From Petunia secreta (taxonomy: Eukaryota > Streptophyta > Magnoliopsida > Solanales > Solanaceae), in the NCBI GenBank assembly GCA_029990175.1, contig JARKIP010000042.1:1-64000 (forward strand): a DNA stretch of 64,000 bases, given 5' to 3'. The position numbers were made by a program, and so were the translations under genes. Positions 22,427-33,327 of this stretch are shown piece by piece. The notes beneath the pieces were generated by a model. That model was not told where the DNA came from. It searched no databases and saw nothing but the letters and a program-made list of their open reading frames with translations. How positions within the stretch are numbered: position 1 is the stretch's first letter; every line of letters starts with the position of its first letter.

Positions 22427-25400
22427 TCAGCCCCTCCTCACTTTAGACGGGGACACACTTAAACACCTCTTACACATCTCTCACAGGCTAAAAAAACACA
22501 CAGACCCTTCTTGCTTTTCCTCTTTTCCTCTAGAAACACTGAGAGTTGAAACTTCTTTTTACTTTATAACTTTTGTTCTGCTGAAAGCCTTGGGAAACCT
22601 GCAGCTTCACTCTATTGATGCGATCTCTCTCTCTCTTGGCCTGTCTGTTTAAACCTACACCAGGGTATATTTCATGATTGAATGAATGTTCTGAGTATAT
22701 ATGTAGTATGTTTGAATAGTATTCTGAATATGGTCTTAGGAGTCACTCGTACGTGGAAGGTTTCCTGCTATGTGTAGGCCTTTTTTGGCCACCCGTTAAT
22801 ATGTGTTTGCAGGTTGTTCTGGATAGTCTTTAGAGGACTATACCAATATTTCGATTGCATGTAGAAAAACTGCTTTATTCATGAAAGTGGAGGGCCATGA
22901 GACTAACCAGTTTATGCAGGGGGGGCATATTTAGATTTCAAACTAAAGCTAAAGACAATGAACTTGTGAAGTTCGAATAAATGCATACAGGGCATTACCC
23001 TCCTCTCTTCTTTATGTGTAGATAATCCCCTAGACCCTTTGTTGTATTTAATAGGATTTCCCCTCGGTGTGTATATAAGCTGAGCACCATAAAGGGCGAA
23101 GCAGGTTTGAAGGCAGCAGTGGCACTATTAAGTGCTTAAAAATGGCTATAAAGGGGCTATTTTCTATTCCTATACTTTGTTATGCATGTGCCCGAAATTA
23201 GAAACTTGAAATAGGTCTATTTTTGAAAGCTTAGAATCTGAAATTTGTGTAAAACAAGACAGGTTTATAATCAGATTCTAGCAAAGGGATGTTTTCTGCA
23301 AAAATCGAAAAGGAGCTAGAATTGCAATCCGATCCAAAATCTGGACTATTTCTGCAAATCTAAGTTTGAAATATGATCTGATCACTTTTTGGAAATCTGA
23401 GTTTTTCGCTTGTAACATGGTTGTTTCTATAATCTGAAAAATTGTATAAAACAGGTGTTAAAAGTCTGAAACTTACAGCGGATGTAATTTGAATTTTTTT
23501 TAAAACAGAGGATATTTTTGCAAGGCTACCTCAATTGAGGTTATTTCTACAAAAATCTCAAAGCCTGCCAGTTTTAGACTCGTGGCAAATTTCTTTGAAA
23601 ATTTAAAATCATTTCTTTGAAAAGCCAACATCTTCTTTACACTAACTAATAGTGTATAAGGAGAAGTACCGGCTTTGGAGATCAAGTGTTACAACTTATA
23701 TATGTAAGTACTTATTTTTTCTCTTATAAAATGGTTAATTAAGTTGTGTGTAGCATTTTCAATTAGAATATATTCTCATCTAATATGTATTATAAATTCT
23801 ACTATTATTTTGTTGCATCTCATATATGAAATCTCGTATATAGTGCTATGTAAATAAAAGTATTTTCATGATTATACCATTTCTTACATTTTCTATTCTT
23901 CTATACCTATATCTTAGTTCATAAGTTCTATTTTCAAAATATGTATTTCTCCTTAACATGATCTCACAATAACAGCCACATAAGCAATGGTATACGTCAA
24001 CTAATGTCGTTGTATCGCTAAAGTGGCAACATTTCTTAAAGATACTAAACTCCTTCTTGTCTTAACTCTTAGGACTTTGTTGACTTTAATGGAACACCTC
24101 TATTTCGTACAATTAGTTATTTAAATCGTTTTGAGGCAACTTATGCGAAGCTGGCCATAACTTGGTCTATCTTTACAAAATATATTACTTCGCATTTAAC
24201 AATTCGGTCCGGTTGAGTTTTTGCAGAAACGTCCCTCAACTATAATATAATTGGAATTTAGCCTTACTTCGATACTTAAATTAAAATTACATCTTTGATT
24301 TTTGTGATTTTGTAAAAGCTTTATGTCTTAGCCTTAATCCCAAAATATAAATCCGGTCGGGAATCACCTTTCGTAGGACTTGGGAAGTGCCTAACACCTT
24401 CCTCTCGAGTCACAAGGACTTCTTACCCATAGAATCTTTTAGAAAAACTTATCTGTAGTTTATTTAGACACTTAGACGATTTAGGTGACCTAATACGCCT
24501 TTATACAAATTTATTAGGTGGCGACTCCAAACTCGTTCCAAACGAGTCAGCCAGTCAAACCCGACCTTTGAACTCGATCCAAGTTCGAAAAATGGGGTGC
24601 GACAGAAGCACAACTTCATCTACCTCACCGGCCTCTTCTTCAGCCTAATAAGTTTCATCAATCGGGTGTCTATGCTTTCACGTAGAGGGACCTGACTCGA
24701 GAGTAGCAGCAATAGAAGAATGAGCTGCAACAGCTTCAGGCTCGGGCATTTGGGGGACTTCTCTCTCGCCATCAGTGATCACCAGAGTCTCGTTGACAAC
24801 CACTATGTTGTCAAACCTGGTAGGTCTCTTCCTCTTTGAAGAGCGAGAGCTCCTGGCTCAATCACCAACTTTATTGATGTATTCCTGTACGTCGGGTAGA
24901 GGGGCGATATATAGAGCGAAAATTCAGATTTACTTCAAATTAGGAATTGGGCGACGGAAAACACCTGAAGCAGAATGGGGTGTTGGCAATAGTTGAGGTG
25001 TGAAATCAAGGAAGTATCCAAGGTAAATAGCTTACCATGATCCTTCGACCGCCAACCGTTCATACCAGCCAGGGCCGTGAAAGTCATTGTGCTAGCAGGG
25101 TTTCTCTCAAGGATCGCAGTAACCCACATGGTTAAGTCATCATGGATTAGCGAAATAGCACTTACGGAGTTTATTAAGGGAAACGAAAAGTTAGGTTAGG
25201 AAGCAACGGGCGTAAAATACACAAGGATAGGAATAAAGCAACTTACGCTTCCTACTGTATATCTTTGGATCGGGGTTCGCTCTGCCACGTACCGATGGAC
25301 CTAGCCACAATCTCTGGAATCCTCAGTATTTGAGACTGTGCCTTTTCTACCTCATTTGATGAGGATCAACATGCCTGCTTTGTGCAGGGCGGGAGAGTAG

Positions 25401-25960
25401 AAAGCGTGAAGACGCCAGAAAGAAAACTTTACCTTGGCATGACTGGCCAGATGGTTAAATACGGCCACCAAGCGCCAATCGGAGGATCCGACTTGGCCCA
25501 AACAGATTTTGTACTGAAGGCATATTTCTTCAAAAATTGAACGGACACGTTCTTTGAGATGTAGAGTGAAAGGACATGTGTGAACTATCGAATTACCAGC
25601 ACGATGGGTGGAAATTCTCTCTTCAACAATGGGAATGATGATGTCTATGCTATTGGGCCATTTACAATTAAGCCGGATGCGAGTTATATTGTCCTCCACG
25701 ATGGCAGATGGGTAGGACTCAATAGAGAGGTTATTATTCTCACTTTCTTGTTTGGCTGTCTGGCCTTGCATTCGGCCATCACCTTTGAAATTCAAGACTG
25801 GAGGCAGATAATCTAGAACTCTGAAGTTTCTAGAGAGGAAGTTTGCTTCTTGAGCTATATCAAAGAAGGAACGCTTTGAGAAGATTGGAGAAAAAGCTTC
25901 TTTTAAAAGAAAGTTTTTGGCAAATAACTTAAAGATGAATGAAAGGCTCCATAATCATGG

Positions 25961-25976
25961 CGTACTTATATACGCT
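25961..25976 (-). promoter_or_regulatory. TATA box of the antisense ORF (copy C)
   Basis: AGCGTATATAAGTACG on the minus strand is at the position equivalent to the TATA of copy A, about 105 bp upstream of the (lost) start codon. Confidence 0.45.
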
Positions 25977-26246
25977 GGAGAGGATTCTAAGATGGAAAGC
26001 AAATCGTTCTGCAGACGTAAGGCCGAAATCATTGTGGATTACGTGATACATCCCAATAATTATGGAGATATAAACCCTTATTTTCACAGGGTTACACGTC
26101 ATTGTACTTGAGATATTGCATTTAATATGATGCATGCAAAGAGACAAAGGACGAGTATCAGGTGTACGTGTATCTCTACATCTTCTATCACGCCTTTTTC
26201 ACTTCCTGACTGCTTACGATAGCACCAGCAAGTGGGGGGGACTGAC

Positions 26247-26728
26247 TGTGTGGGCAAAAGTACGCCACCTATAATACAAGGATACGAGTCCAGCTGGCGA
26301 GACTAGGCTTACCTTACAAGTCACCGGGCGCAGAGGATATACGTCTACTTCTCAAGCCACGGTCACTGAGCCGGTACGGACGTAGGACACAAGGTATACA
26401 TCCTGCCACCTCAGGATTTACAATCTCCTTGTTAGAGTTTTGTATATACCACCACTTTGAGTTTACAGGCCCATGGCCTTATTAGTCTTTTTATTTAACC
26501 ATAATTAGGACTGGGTAAATCTTAGCTATAAAAATCCTTCCTTACATTGTATTGTACATCAAGCGATTCACACAGAATGCAACTATTCTCAAGGAATAAG
26601 ATTATTACTTTCTTGTCTATTACTTTTTTCTCTGTTTTACTCACTTTTCATGCGTATGTACTTTATTGATTGTGATCCTCTAACAAATTTAATGGTTTTA
26701 CTTAAACGATCAAATTTAGGCCTAAACA
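26247..26728 (+). repeat. LTR 3 (3' LTR of element C), 482 bp
   Basis: It runs from TGTGTGGGCAAAAG to GGCCTAAACA and is preceded by the purine tract AGTGGGGGGGACTGAC (26231-26246), the likely polypurine tract. It has the same inner flank as LTR 1, which marks both as true 3' LTRs. Confidence 0.85.
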
Positions 26729-27010
26729 AGCATATTGACTCCCGTCGATCCATAGGCTGAATTTCCGTAGAAGCCGTCAAATGAGGCAGAAAGTTCACAG
26801 AGCTGAAGGAGTGGGGAATCTACGAGTAGCACTTCCTGGTCGATGGGCACCGAACCATCGGCAAAATTGTAAAGTGAGGCCGCCCAAATATCGGCAACCT
26901 CGCCAATGCTTACAGAATCCTTCATATGCAAGATCTTGAAGAAAGTTGGTTCTGCAGATCCATCGGCTCCGCCAATCCTGAATGGGGGAAGACATAGGAG
27001 AGTCAGCAGA
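26729..27010 (-). pseudogene. Unrecognised exon fragment ending at the LTR 3 junction
   Basis: On the minus strand an open stretch follows a good acceptor (TCTTCCCCCATTCAG|GATTGG, about 26983). It reads RIGGADGSAEPTFFKILHMK through GEVADIWAASLYNFADGSVP to GFYGNSAYGSTGVNM, where it runs into the LTR end. It looks protein-coding and appears cut by the element insertion. I do not recognise the family. It could be a host exon or part of another element. Confidence 0.4.
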
Positions 27011-27379
27011 TAGCCATCGGTGGCCACCGAATGAAATAGGCGGCCACTGAATAATTGGTCAATGTCTAAAAACATAATGAAATTGAAGTTTTGTAAATAG
27101 CTATTTAACATACAAACCCGCAACTATACATAATCCAGTAGGACTCCAAGGCATGGATCTTTTCATCTTATTCTATACTTTTGAAATATCTTGTAAACTT
27201 GGAGAGCAATGCAAGGGTTTAACAATATTTTGTAATAATCCAATCCTTATTTCTTTAAACCATTACTATGATTCTTTCTCTTTCAATCTATTCTATTTTC
27301 ATGTTTGAACCTAGTGAGTAGATACACTCATTCTAAGGGTCTATTTACAATGGCTTGATTATTTAACATTGATGCTTGA

Positions 27380-28615
27380 TTTTGTTTCACAAAACTAATG
27401 GGTGAATGTTTTTCTAGTACTTATCATTTCCATTATCAAAATTTTCTTTGCTGTATCCCTTTCTATCACAAAATTCACATTGAACTTTGCAATTATTCTT
27501 GAATTTCTATCCTGATCCCCTAGAAACAAACATAGCAGTAGGATCCAGATTATCACTACTTGCATAATGACTCCCAGCCAATCCCTTTTAATTCTCATCT
27601 GGTATAACAATTGAATAGGCCCGATTGACCATGAGAGTTGGACATTATCAAAATTTGGCTTCTAGCTTAGTCATAGTCTTCATTCAATCCCATTAAAATA
27701 TTGCAATAGCTTTTATTTCTTGAGGTGCTTAAAAAATCTTTTGATTTCTTACAGTTACAGGTAAGAATGGGATAATCAAATCGTATTTATCTCATAGGTC
27801 CTTTAATTTGGAATAGTATACAGAGACAGATGACATCCTTTGAACTAATGTATCTATCTTTTTATGCAAATGGTATAATCGTGACAGATTCACCTTGTCA
27901 AACCTCTCATTTAATTCTTTCAAACTAAACATGCATACAGCAAATCAAAATCCCACTCATTAGACCACTACTAACATTATTCGTTAACCATGGCAACACG
28001 TCCCACTAGTGTTGCAATTCATCAGAGAAGCTATATTTAATAATTTTTCCATCAATAAGCCCTAATTTGTTCTTAGTTAAAAGAGCTACCTTATTGCGAG
28101 ACTCTATAGGATATAATTTTTCATGTTGATCAACTAAATTCCAATGTTAACAGCTCCTGGACTATTATAATGGTGCAAGTACAATGGATGGTTGTGATCG
28201 AGCTCAAACTCAAGAGCTTGAGAGGATTTACTACTATTGGGTATAAAATTCGATATTTAAATACAAGGACAGATAACTACAAAGAATCACAAGAAAACTT
28301 CAAATCAAAGCAAACAACTTCACCACTGCCACAAATCTCTCAGTCTTCTTCCAGCACTTTTGAGGAAAATGCCCTAAATTTGAGCTTTTATGACTATGAT
28401 ATCATATTAGATTCTCGTGAATTGATGTTGATTTGCAAAGAAAATGAGAGAGTCTGTTCTAGAGAGAGGTTAGAGAGAGAAAGTGATTTCATACAAATAA
28501 TGATCTTAACTCATAGTGAGTTGTACCCTTACTATATATACAGAACAAATCTCACTTAACTAACTTAATCCTAACCGCTAACAACTAATCTTGTAACAGC
28601 TGAATTGCAAAAATA
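27380..28615 (-). mobile_element. Minus-strand Copia element relic (LTR end, PBS, gag)
   Basis: Reading leftward on the minus strand there is an LTR tail with the TATA-like CTGTATATATAG (about 28535), a decayed tRNA-Met primer site TATGATATCATAG (28392-28405; canonical TATGGTATCAGAG) and a gag relic. The LTR is split at about 28616 by a Mutator-like element and seems to continue at 32276. The GTTAGTTAGTTAC-type repeats and the (AT)n tract there fit a Copia LTR. Confidence 0.65.
27395..28170 (-). pseudogene. Copia gag relic with damaged zinc knuckle
   Basis: Minus-strand blocks in shifting frames match Copia gag. RNKVALLTKNKLGLIDGKI fits the usual 'Wxxxxxxxx..KNKLGFIDG' block. A later block reads LMGLNEDYD then RSQILIMS. 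The knuckle QCEFCDRKGYSKENF lies near 27440-27490. The CCHC motif has lost its His (Y) and last Cys (F). Several stops and frameshifts are present. Confidence 0.7.
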
Positions 28616-29059
28616 TGCTACGGGAAGCCATGGTTTGCCAAATTTCCCTCACTAAAAGTTGTTTAGCAAAAATGCCCTCATTAGTTTAATGAAACTTTTT
28701 TCGGACCAAAATACCCCCTACAAACCAATAAAAAGACGTGCACAGTCCATCCCCGTCCTTTTCGGTATTCACGCGATCACAGGAACCCTAAAGCCCCATT
28801 CCTTTCAGAGATTGCTCCGTTCAAGCAAAGGTTCACTGTAAGATTTCTTCAAATTGCTATTAAATTTTACTAACAGTTATAATTTCATTTATATTATGCT
28901 TAACTTTGGTTAAAATTCTATATAAACCAAACGAGATATGGTTTTTATTCATAATAATCACAAAATACATGACATTAGATTGATTACAGTAATTGTAATA
29001 TACACTTTCATAAAAAAATAAAATCTATCAATTCTGGAAAGTCTTAGCTTATTGATAAT

Positions 29060-29690
29060 AGTTTAAGCTCTGGTGCAATGGGAGGCTTGTACAAAGTTAT
29101 TGTCTATTTCCAATTGCAAAGACTTTCAATCCTATTGCAATGAGGGGCTATAGCCAAGACTTGCAGCTCTGATGCAATGGGGTCCTTGTAGACACTTCTT
29201 CCCTATTGCCAAGACTTACAGACCTGTTGCAATGGGTTACTTGCAGACAAATTCTCTGCAAGTCTTGGCTATAGCCAAGACTTGTAGCTCTGGTGCAATA
29301 AGCACAAAACAGAGACTTCTTGGCTATTGCCAAGACTTTCAGACATGTTGCTATCGGGGACTTGCAGACAAAGTCTCTGCAAGTCTTTGCTATTGCTAAG
29401 AGTTGCAACTCTGGTGGAATAAGCACCTAGGAGAAACTTCTTGGCTATTGGCAAGACTTTCAGACTGTTGCTATGAGGGGCATGCACACAAAATCTCTGC
29501 AAGTCTTGGCTATTGCCAAGAGTTGCAGCTCTGGTACAATAGCACATAGGAGAGACTTCTTACCTATTGCCAACACTTAAAGACTGTTACTATGGGGGGT
29601 TGCAGACAAAGTCTCTTCAAGTCTTGGCTATTGCCAAGAGTTGCAGCTCTGGTGCAATAGGTACCTAAGAGAGACTTCTTTACAAGACCT
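29060..29690. repeat. Left subterminal array of the MULE, about 120-bp units, about 5 copies
   Basis: Units start near 29069, 29163, 29283, 29403, 29522 and 29641 with TGCAGCTCTGGTGCAATA. Each contains the near-palindrome CTTGGCTATTGCCAAG once or twice. The array gives spurious 90-codon ORFs on both strands. Confidence 0.88.
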
Positions 29691-29778
29691 TAAGCCCAGA
29701 AAAGGGCAACATTTTTACCCATGATTCTGCTTCTATTAAAGCATATTATTTGTCTTGATTATGTGCAGGATTACCACT

Positions 29779-30069
29779 ATGGCAACTCGCTGCATTTATA
29801 TAGCTTATAATGGGAATTGGGATACAAACAGAAAATACATCAACCATGATATAAAGTTGATACTTGTCGAAGACGGTATAAGATACCACACATTTAGAAA
29901 ACAAATTTGTAATGCTCTAACCATCAACACTGCTGAAACTGAAGTAAAGATAAGGTTTGACACAAATCTCGAAAGGTGCAGAGGAATAATGGTAACAAAT
30001 GATCAAGAACATACGACTTGCATTTTCTGCAGAAAAATGATGAGAATTTCAAAAAATCCTGCTTCATAG
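29779..30069 (+). pseudogene. MULE N-terminal domain fragment
   Basis: ATG at 29779 (MATRCIYIAYNGNWDTNRKY) begins about 95 residues of the type found at the N-terminus of plant MuDR-like proteins: GxW near the start, an LRxxI-like helix (TFRKQICNALTI) and ETEVKIRFDTN. A frame change near 30030 would extend it with NDENFKKSCFIVEVIKR. No DDE or zinc-knuckle domain follows. Confidence 0.5.
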
Positions 30070-30714
30070 TAGAAGTTATTAAAAGGACTGACATGTCAGA
30101 AAATCTCGCTTCTTTGTGAATGAAGCTGACCATAGCATGGTGTTGCATCAAAAGGAATGACACTTATTGATTATAAATAGTTTTAAAAATCAAATGTGAT
30201 TGGAAAGTTAATATTATCAATAAACTAAACTATTGACGATAGCCAAGACTTTACACTCATAGAGATAACCAATTCAATTTAACTTGAGGTAAAGTCTTGG
30301 CAAAGGGTAAGATATTTCCTACCAAAACTTATTTATCGACTTTAATATTAGAAATAGCTAATTTGCCTTGATGTCTTGTCATAGGCAATAATATTGACAA
30401 CTAAATTGACACAAAGTCTTGGCAACACATTACCAACACAACCCTCCATGAATTATTTATCAATTTTAAATTAATTATATAATATTAGAATTGGAATTAA
30501 TTAACTAGAATTCAAGTCTTGCCCAGTGGGCAAGACTTTCCATCTAAATGTGTTCACTCCACAACAACTAAAATGCCTTGGAGTCCTGCAATTGCCAATA
30601 CTTCCAGTTCATCCGATGCAAAGCAACTTCAGTCTTTAAAATAACAAAAATATCAAACATCCAAGTGTACTTGTTTACATAAACACAAAAAACACGGTAA
30701 ATACGAAATACATG

Positions 30715-31290
30715 TAATTAAAAACTACTCAACAACTTTCTCTAACTCTTTTGTAGTACTAATAGTCTCATTTGGACTACTACACATATCATCTTGCGAC
30801 GGAGATAACAAACGAAAATTTGAAAATTCATCGCCCACATCACATTTTTGCCTTGGAATTCATCAGAAGATCTTGGCTGACATATAAAATCATCAACCAC
30901 ATCAAAATGTGCATGATCAGGATCAGGAGATTGAAGATTCAATATCCATTACCTGCAAAATTTTAAAAAACAACAATGACAACACATAATAACAAAACAA
31001 TGAAATAATAACGAAAAGGCCATATACTTCACATCACCACCCCAAGAACCTTTGGAATCAAACCAGTGCTCAAACTTAAAATTTTGATCTCCTTCCTATA
31101 AGAACAAAAGATAAAATATGCATATTCAACAAATAAAATTATAAAAATAGTATGATAATAAAACAACAAGTAAAGACAAGGAAACATACATCACAAAGTG
31201 CCATCATGAACTCATGATTAATATGCAGAAAAATTCTTATGTCATTACCATAATTCAAAGTCAACAGGCCAAAAGCAAAGACAACTGAAA
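30715..31290 (-). pseudogene. Three exon-like segments in the right arm of the MULE
   Basis: On the minus strand, after TTTTTCAG, VFAFGLLTLNYGNDIRIFLH then INHEFMMALCD runs to a GAT|GTATGT donor (about 31190). After CTATAG, EGDQNFKFEHWFDSKGSWGG runs on. After TTTGCAG (about 30953), LQSPDPDHAHFDVVDDFICQ and, after a frameshift, an acidic Ser-rich tail ending ELEKVVE and a stop at about 30716. It may be captured host exons or a second MULE gene in inverted orientation; not recognised. Confidence 0.35.
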
Positions 31291-31339
31291 AACACAGCAA
31301 CAACTACAGAATGCATGACTGATGAAAAAAGCAAACTAC

Positions 31340-31790
31340 AGAAAAAAGTCTCTACAACTATTGACAATAGCCAACACTTTAAACTCTAGTGGGAGGGGCA
31401 ACTTGTAGAACTAGTCTCTGCAATTATTGGCAATTGCCAACACTTTTACCTCTACTGCAGTGACAAACTTGCAGAAACTCTTGGCAATAGCCAAGATTTT
31501 AAGTTCTGGTGCAAAGGGGACCTTACACTGAAAATCTCTAAAAGTATTGGCAATTGCCAAGACTTTTACCTCTACTGCAGTGAACAACTTGCAGACAAAG
31601 TCTTTGCAACTCTTGGCAATAGCCAAGACTCTAAGTGCTGCTGGAAGCGACAACTTACACGGAACATTTTCACAAATATTGGCAATAGCCAAGACTTTAA
31701 AAGTTAATGCAATAACCAACTTGAAGAAAAATTCTACGCAACTCTTGGCCATGGCCAAGACTTTAAGCTCTAAACAATAAGCAATAACAA
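31340..31790. repeat. Right subterminal array of the MULE, inverted relative to the left
   Basis: The core is CTTGGCAATAGCCAAGACTT, the exact reverse complement of the left-array core CTTGGCTATTGCCAAG. It is spaced about 60 bp apart with alternating forms (GGCAATTGCC and GGCAATAGCC). The 115-codon minus-strand ORF across it, with KVLAIA-type repeats, is an artefact of the array. Confidence 0.88.
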
Positions 31791-32297
31791 AATCTAATAG
31801 CTTTAACCAGTAAAAACCTTCAAATCACCGTAATCAACCAAAAACAAGCGAAGCTCAAACTTAATTCAACAATCATCCCAAAATTTAAGCTCTGTGCAAA
31901 ACTTGAATATCTAATAGCCATAGGCAATAAAAACCTTCAAATCACTGGAATCAAGCAAACACAAGAAAAAGAATCCCAAATTTCTAGCACAAAAAGAAGA
32001 AAGAAGGAGGCCGGGAATGAGGAAAGAGAGAAGGAAATCTTTCAGCGTGAAGAAAGAAGGAGGCCAGGAATGGGGAAAGAGAGAAGGAAACCTTCAGCGT
32101 GAATTAATACAAGTTGGGGGCAAAATAGTCCTTTCATAAGGAGGGTATGATGTGGAGGGCATTTACTCCTTTCATAAGGAGGGTATGATGTGGAGGGCAT
32201 TTACTTAAAACATTTGTAAATGGGGACAATTAGGTAAGACCATGGCTTATTGAGGGCACTAGGTGAAATTTTTTGTATTGTAACTAACTAACCGACT

Positions 32298-32300
<3 letters not shown>

Positions 32301-32380
<80 letters not shown>
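32301..32380. repeat. (AT)40 microsatellite
   Basis: A pure AT dinucleotide run of about 80 bp in what is probably the remainder of the Copia LTR right of the MULE. Confidence 0.95.
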
Positions 32381-32382
<2 letters not shown>

Positions 32383-32399
32383 CCACTTTACAGATAATA

Positions 32400-33029
32400 G
32401 TTAACTAACTAGTCACCATGTCTATCGGTTACATGTATCATTGCCCATCTGTACATTAATTTATTCAATTCCTTCACGGTATGTAGCAAGAACATTGCAC
32501 ATATATAATTATTTTCTGCAACAATGTATATTTTTGCTATACGATTGCAAGTGTTGTTTCTTCTGTAATTCTCCCACTTAATTGAGGAATCAATATTGCA
32601 ATTGAGATAATCCAGTCTTGAGAAAGCGAAAGAGAAGCAGGTAGCAAATGGAGTGGACTTAGCGACCTGTTAAATTTTGAACTTATGTAAACTAGCTCTA
32701 TGCTTAATTTTTTTTCCCTCAAGTATGAGAGCAAATATAGTTCTCAGTAACTAAAACTCGAGAAGATAATTAAAAAAAAGGTGATGATGCATTAGCGTGA
32801 AAACTTCAAAAGATAAAGGGGTGCACACTGCACGCATAAACACATTTCTTCTGCATGAATTAAAGCGTATTACATTACAAGGCATATCTTATCATACATT
32901 CTCTTTTTCTCTTCACGCATTTATTAATTAAGTACATTCTATAGGGTGTATTGGTACGATAAAAAAAATCAAAAATATTCTTAAACGGATGAAATAAAAT
33001 ATTTTCTTGGAAATTGTTTTCTCGTATTT
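32400..33029. other. AT-rich stretch, no gene seen
   Basis: The start may still belong to the Copia LTR. The rest has no supported ORF or repeat. Confidence 0.4.
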
Positions 33030-33279
33030 CACTACTAAAAATAAAGTGTTTTCAGACCGAAATTTCAGACCGAATTTCGGTTGGAGCACATCATCCGACC
33101 GACGCGGTTGGATACTTCAATGTATTTATATTAAATAGTTTTTTTTTTAAACGTCCGACCGACGCGGTGGAACAGGAATTAAATTTTTTTTTTTAAATAC
33201 AGTCGACCGTCGCAGTCGGACGGTCGGTCGCCTAGCAGAATACATAGACACAGGCACAGCAGCCCGTTAATTATTTCCC

Positions 33280-33281
<2 letters not shown>

Positions 33282-33323
<42 letters not shown>
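33282..33323. repeat. (CT)21 microsatellite in the CACTA-2 leader
   Basis: A pure TC/CT run of about 42 bp directly before the first leader exon. Confidence 0.95.

Positions 33324-33327
<4 letters not shown>

Larger units (their letters stand above)
20680..24604 (+). mobile_element. Solo LTR of about 3.9 kb (Ogre/Tat-like)
   Basis: It starts TGACACCCAATTTTG and ends TGGGGTGCGACA, giving imperfect inverted ends (TGACACCC against TGTCGCACCC). The flanks are the two broken sides of the antisense ORF, so the insertion is clear. The 5-bp flanks GCTGC and GAAGC match at only three of five positions, so the target duplication is eroded or the event was complex. LTRs this long are typical of Ogre-type Ty3 elements. 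A plus-strand TATA lies at 22420. The block GTGGCGACTCC occurs at about 24520. No supported ORF is present. Confidence 0.75.
13427..25858 (-). pseudogene. Antisense extra ORF (aORF) of element C, split by three insertions
   Basis: The minus-strand pieces are collinear: 25858-24605, 20679-19633, 19138-19098 and 13646-13427. They rejoin in frame across the solo LTR (GGTAG) and across CACTA-1 (TCA) when one copy of each target duplication is removed. The N-terminal piece matches aORF copy A (IRSIFEEICLQYKICLGQ-like blocks, NGWRSKDHGK). The middle piece is heptad-rich and looks coiled-coil (LKEENDAMQGQVASLQAFVE, FLQDENDKLRAKVASLGKA). The C-terminus is acidic (NLEEGSEEASGEGDDDMP). The start ATG of copy A is ATA here (near 25857), and further frameshifts are present. 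The function is unknown. Confidence 0.65.
11772..26728 (+). mobile_element. Ty3 (Tat-like) element C, heavily interrupted
   Basis: From left to right it holds a gag-end/protease relic (11772-12580), a spacer, the C-terminus of an antisense ORF (from 13427), three later insertions (CACTA-1, solo LTR 2, a 3.9-kb solo LTR), the N-terminal part of the antisense ORF (to 25858) and the 3' LTR (26247-26728). RT, RNase H and integrase are absent, so the element was internally deleted before or after insertion. Its left end is cut by the Athila-like LTR. Removing the insertions leaves about 5.1 kb. Confidence 0.6.
28617..32275 (+). mobile_element. Mutator-like (MULE) foldback-type element, about 3.7 kb
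   Basis: It is inserted in the Copia LTR. The ends share AAGCCATGGT in opposite orientation at similar depth (28626 and the complement near 32243), with surrounding CCCTC/GAGGG blocks. Possible 8-9 bp target duplications (AATTGCAA against TATTGTAA) flank it. Subterminal regions hold two inverted tandem arrays (29060-29690 and 31340-31790). A MULE-type N-terminal domain lies inside at 29779. No catalytic transposase domain is present, so it is non-autonomous. The boundaries are approximate. Confidence 0.6.

Noticed and set aside
19144..26728. LTR 2 and LTR 3 as the two ends of one element
   Set aside because: LTR 2 has its own perfect GGTAG duplication inside the antisense ORF, so it is a separate solo LTR.
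28170..28559. 129-codon plus-strand ORF
   Set aside because: It overlaps the Copia primer site and gag start, which read on the minus strand; no homology in this frame.
31411..31758. 115-codon minus-strand ORF with repeated KVLAIA-type heptads, resembling a coiled coil
   Set aside because: It is the translation of the palindromic tandem array of the MULE; the mirror ORFs on the other strand and in the left array show the same effect.
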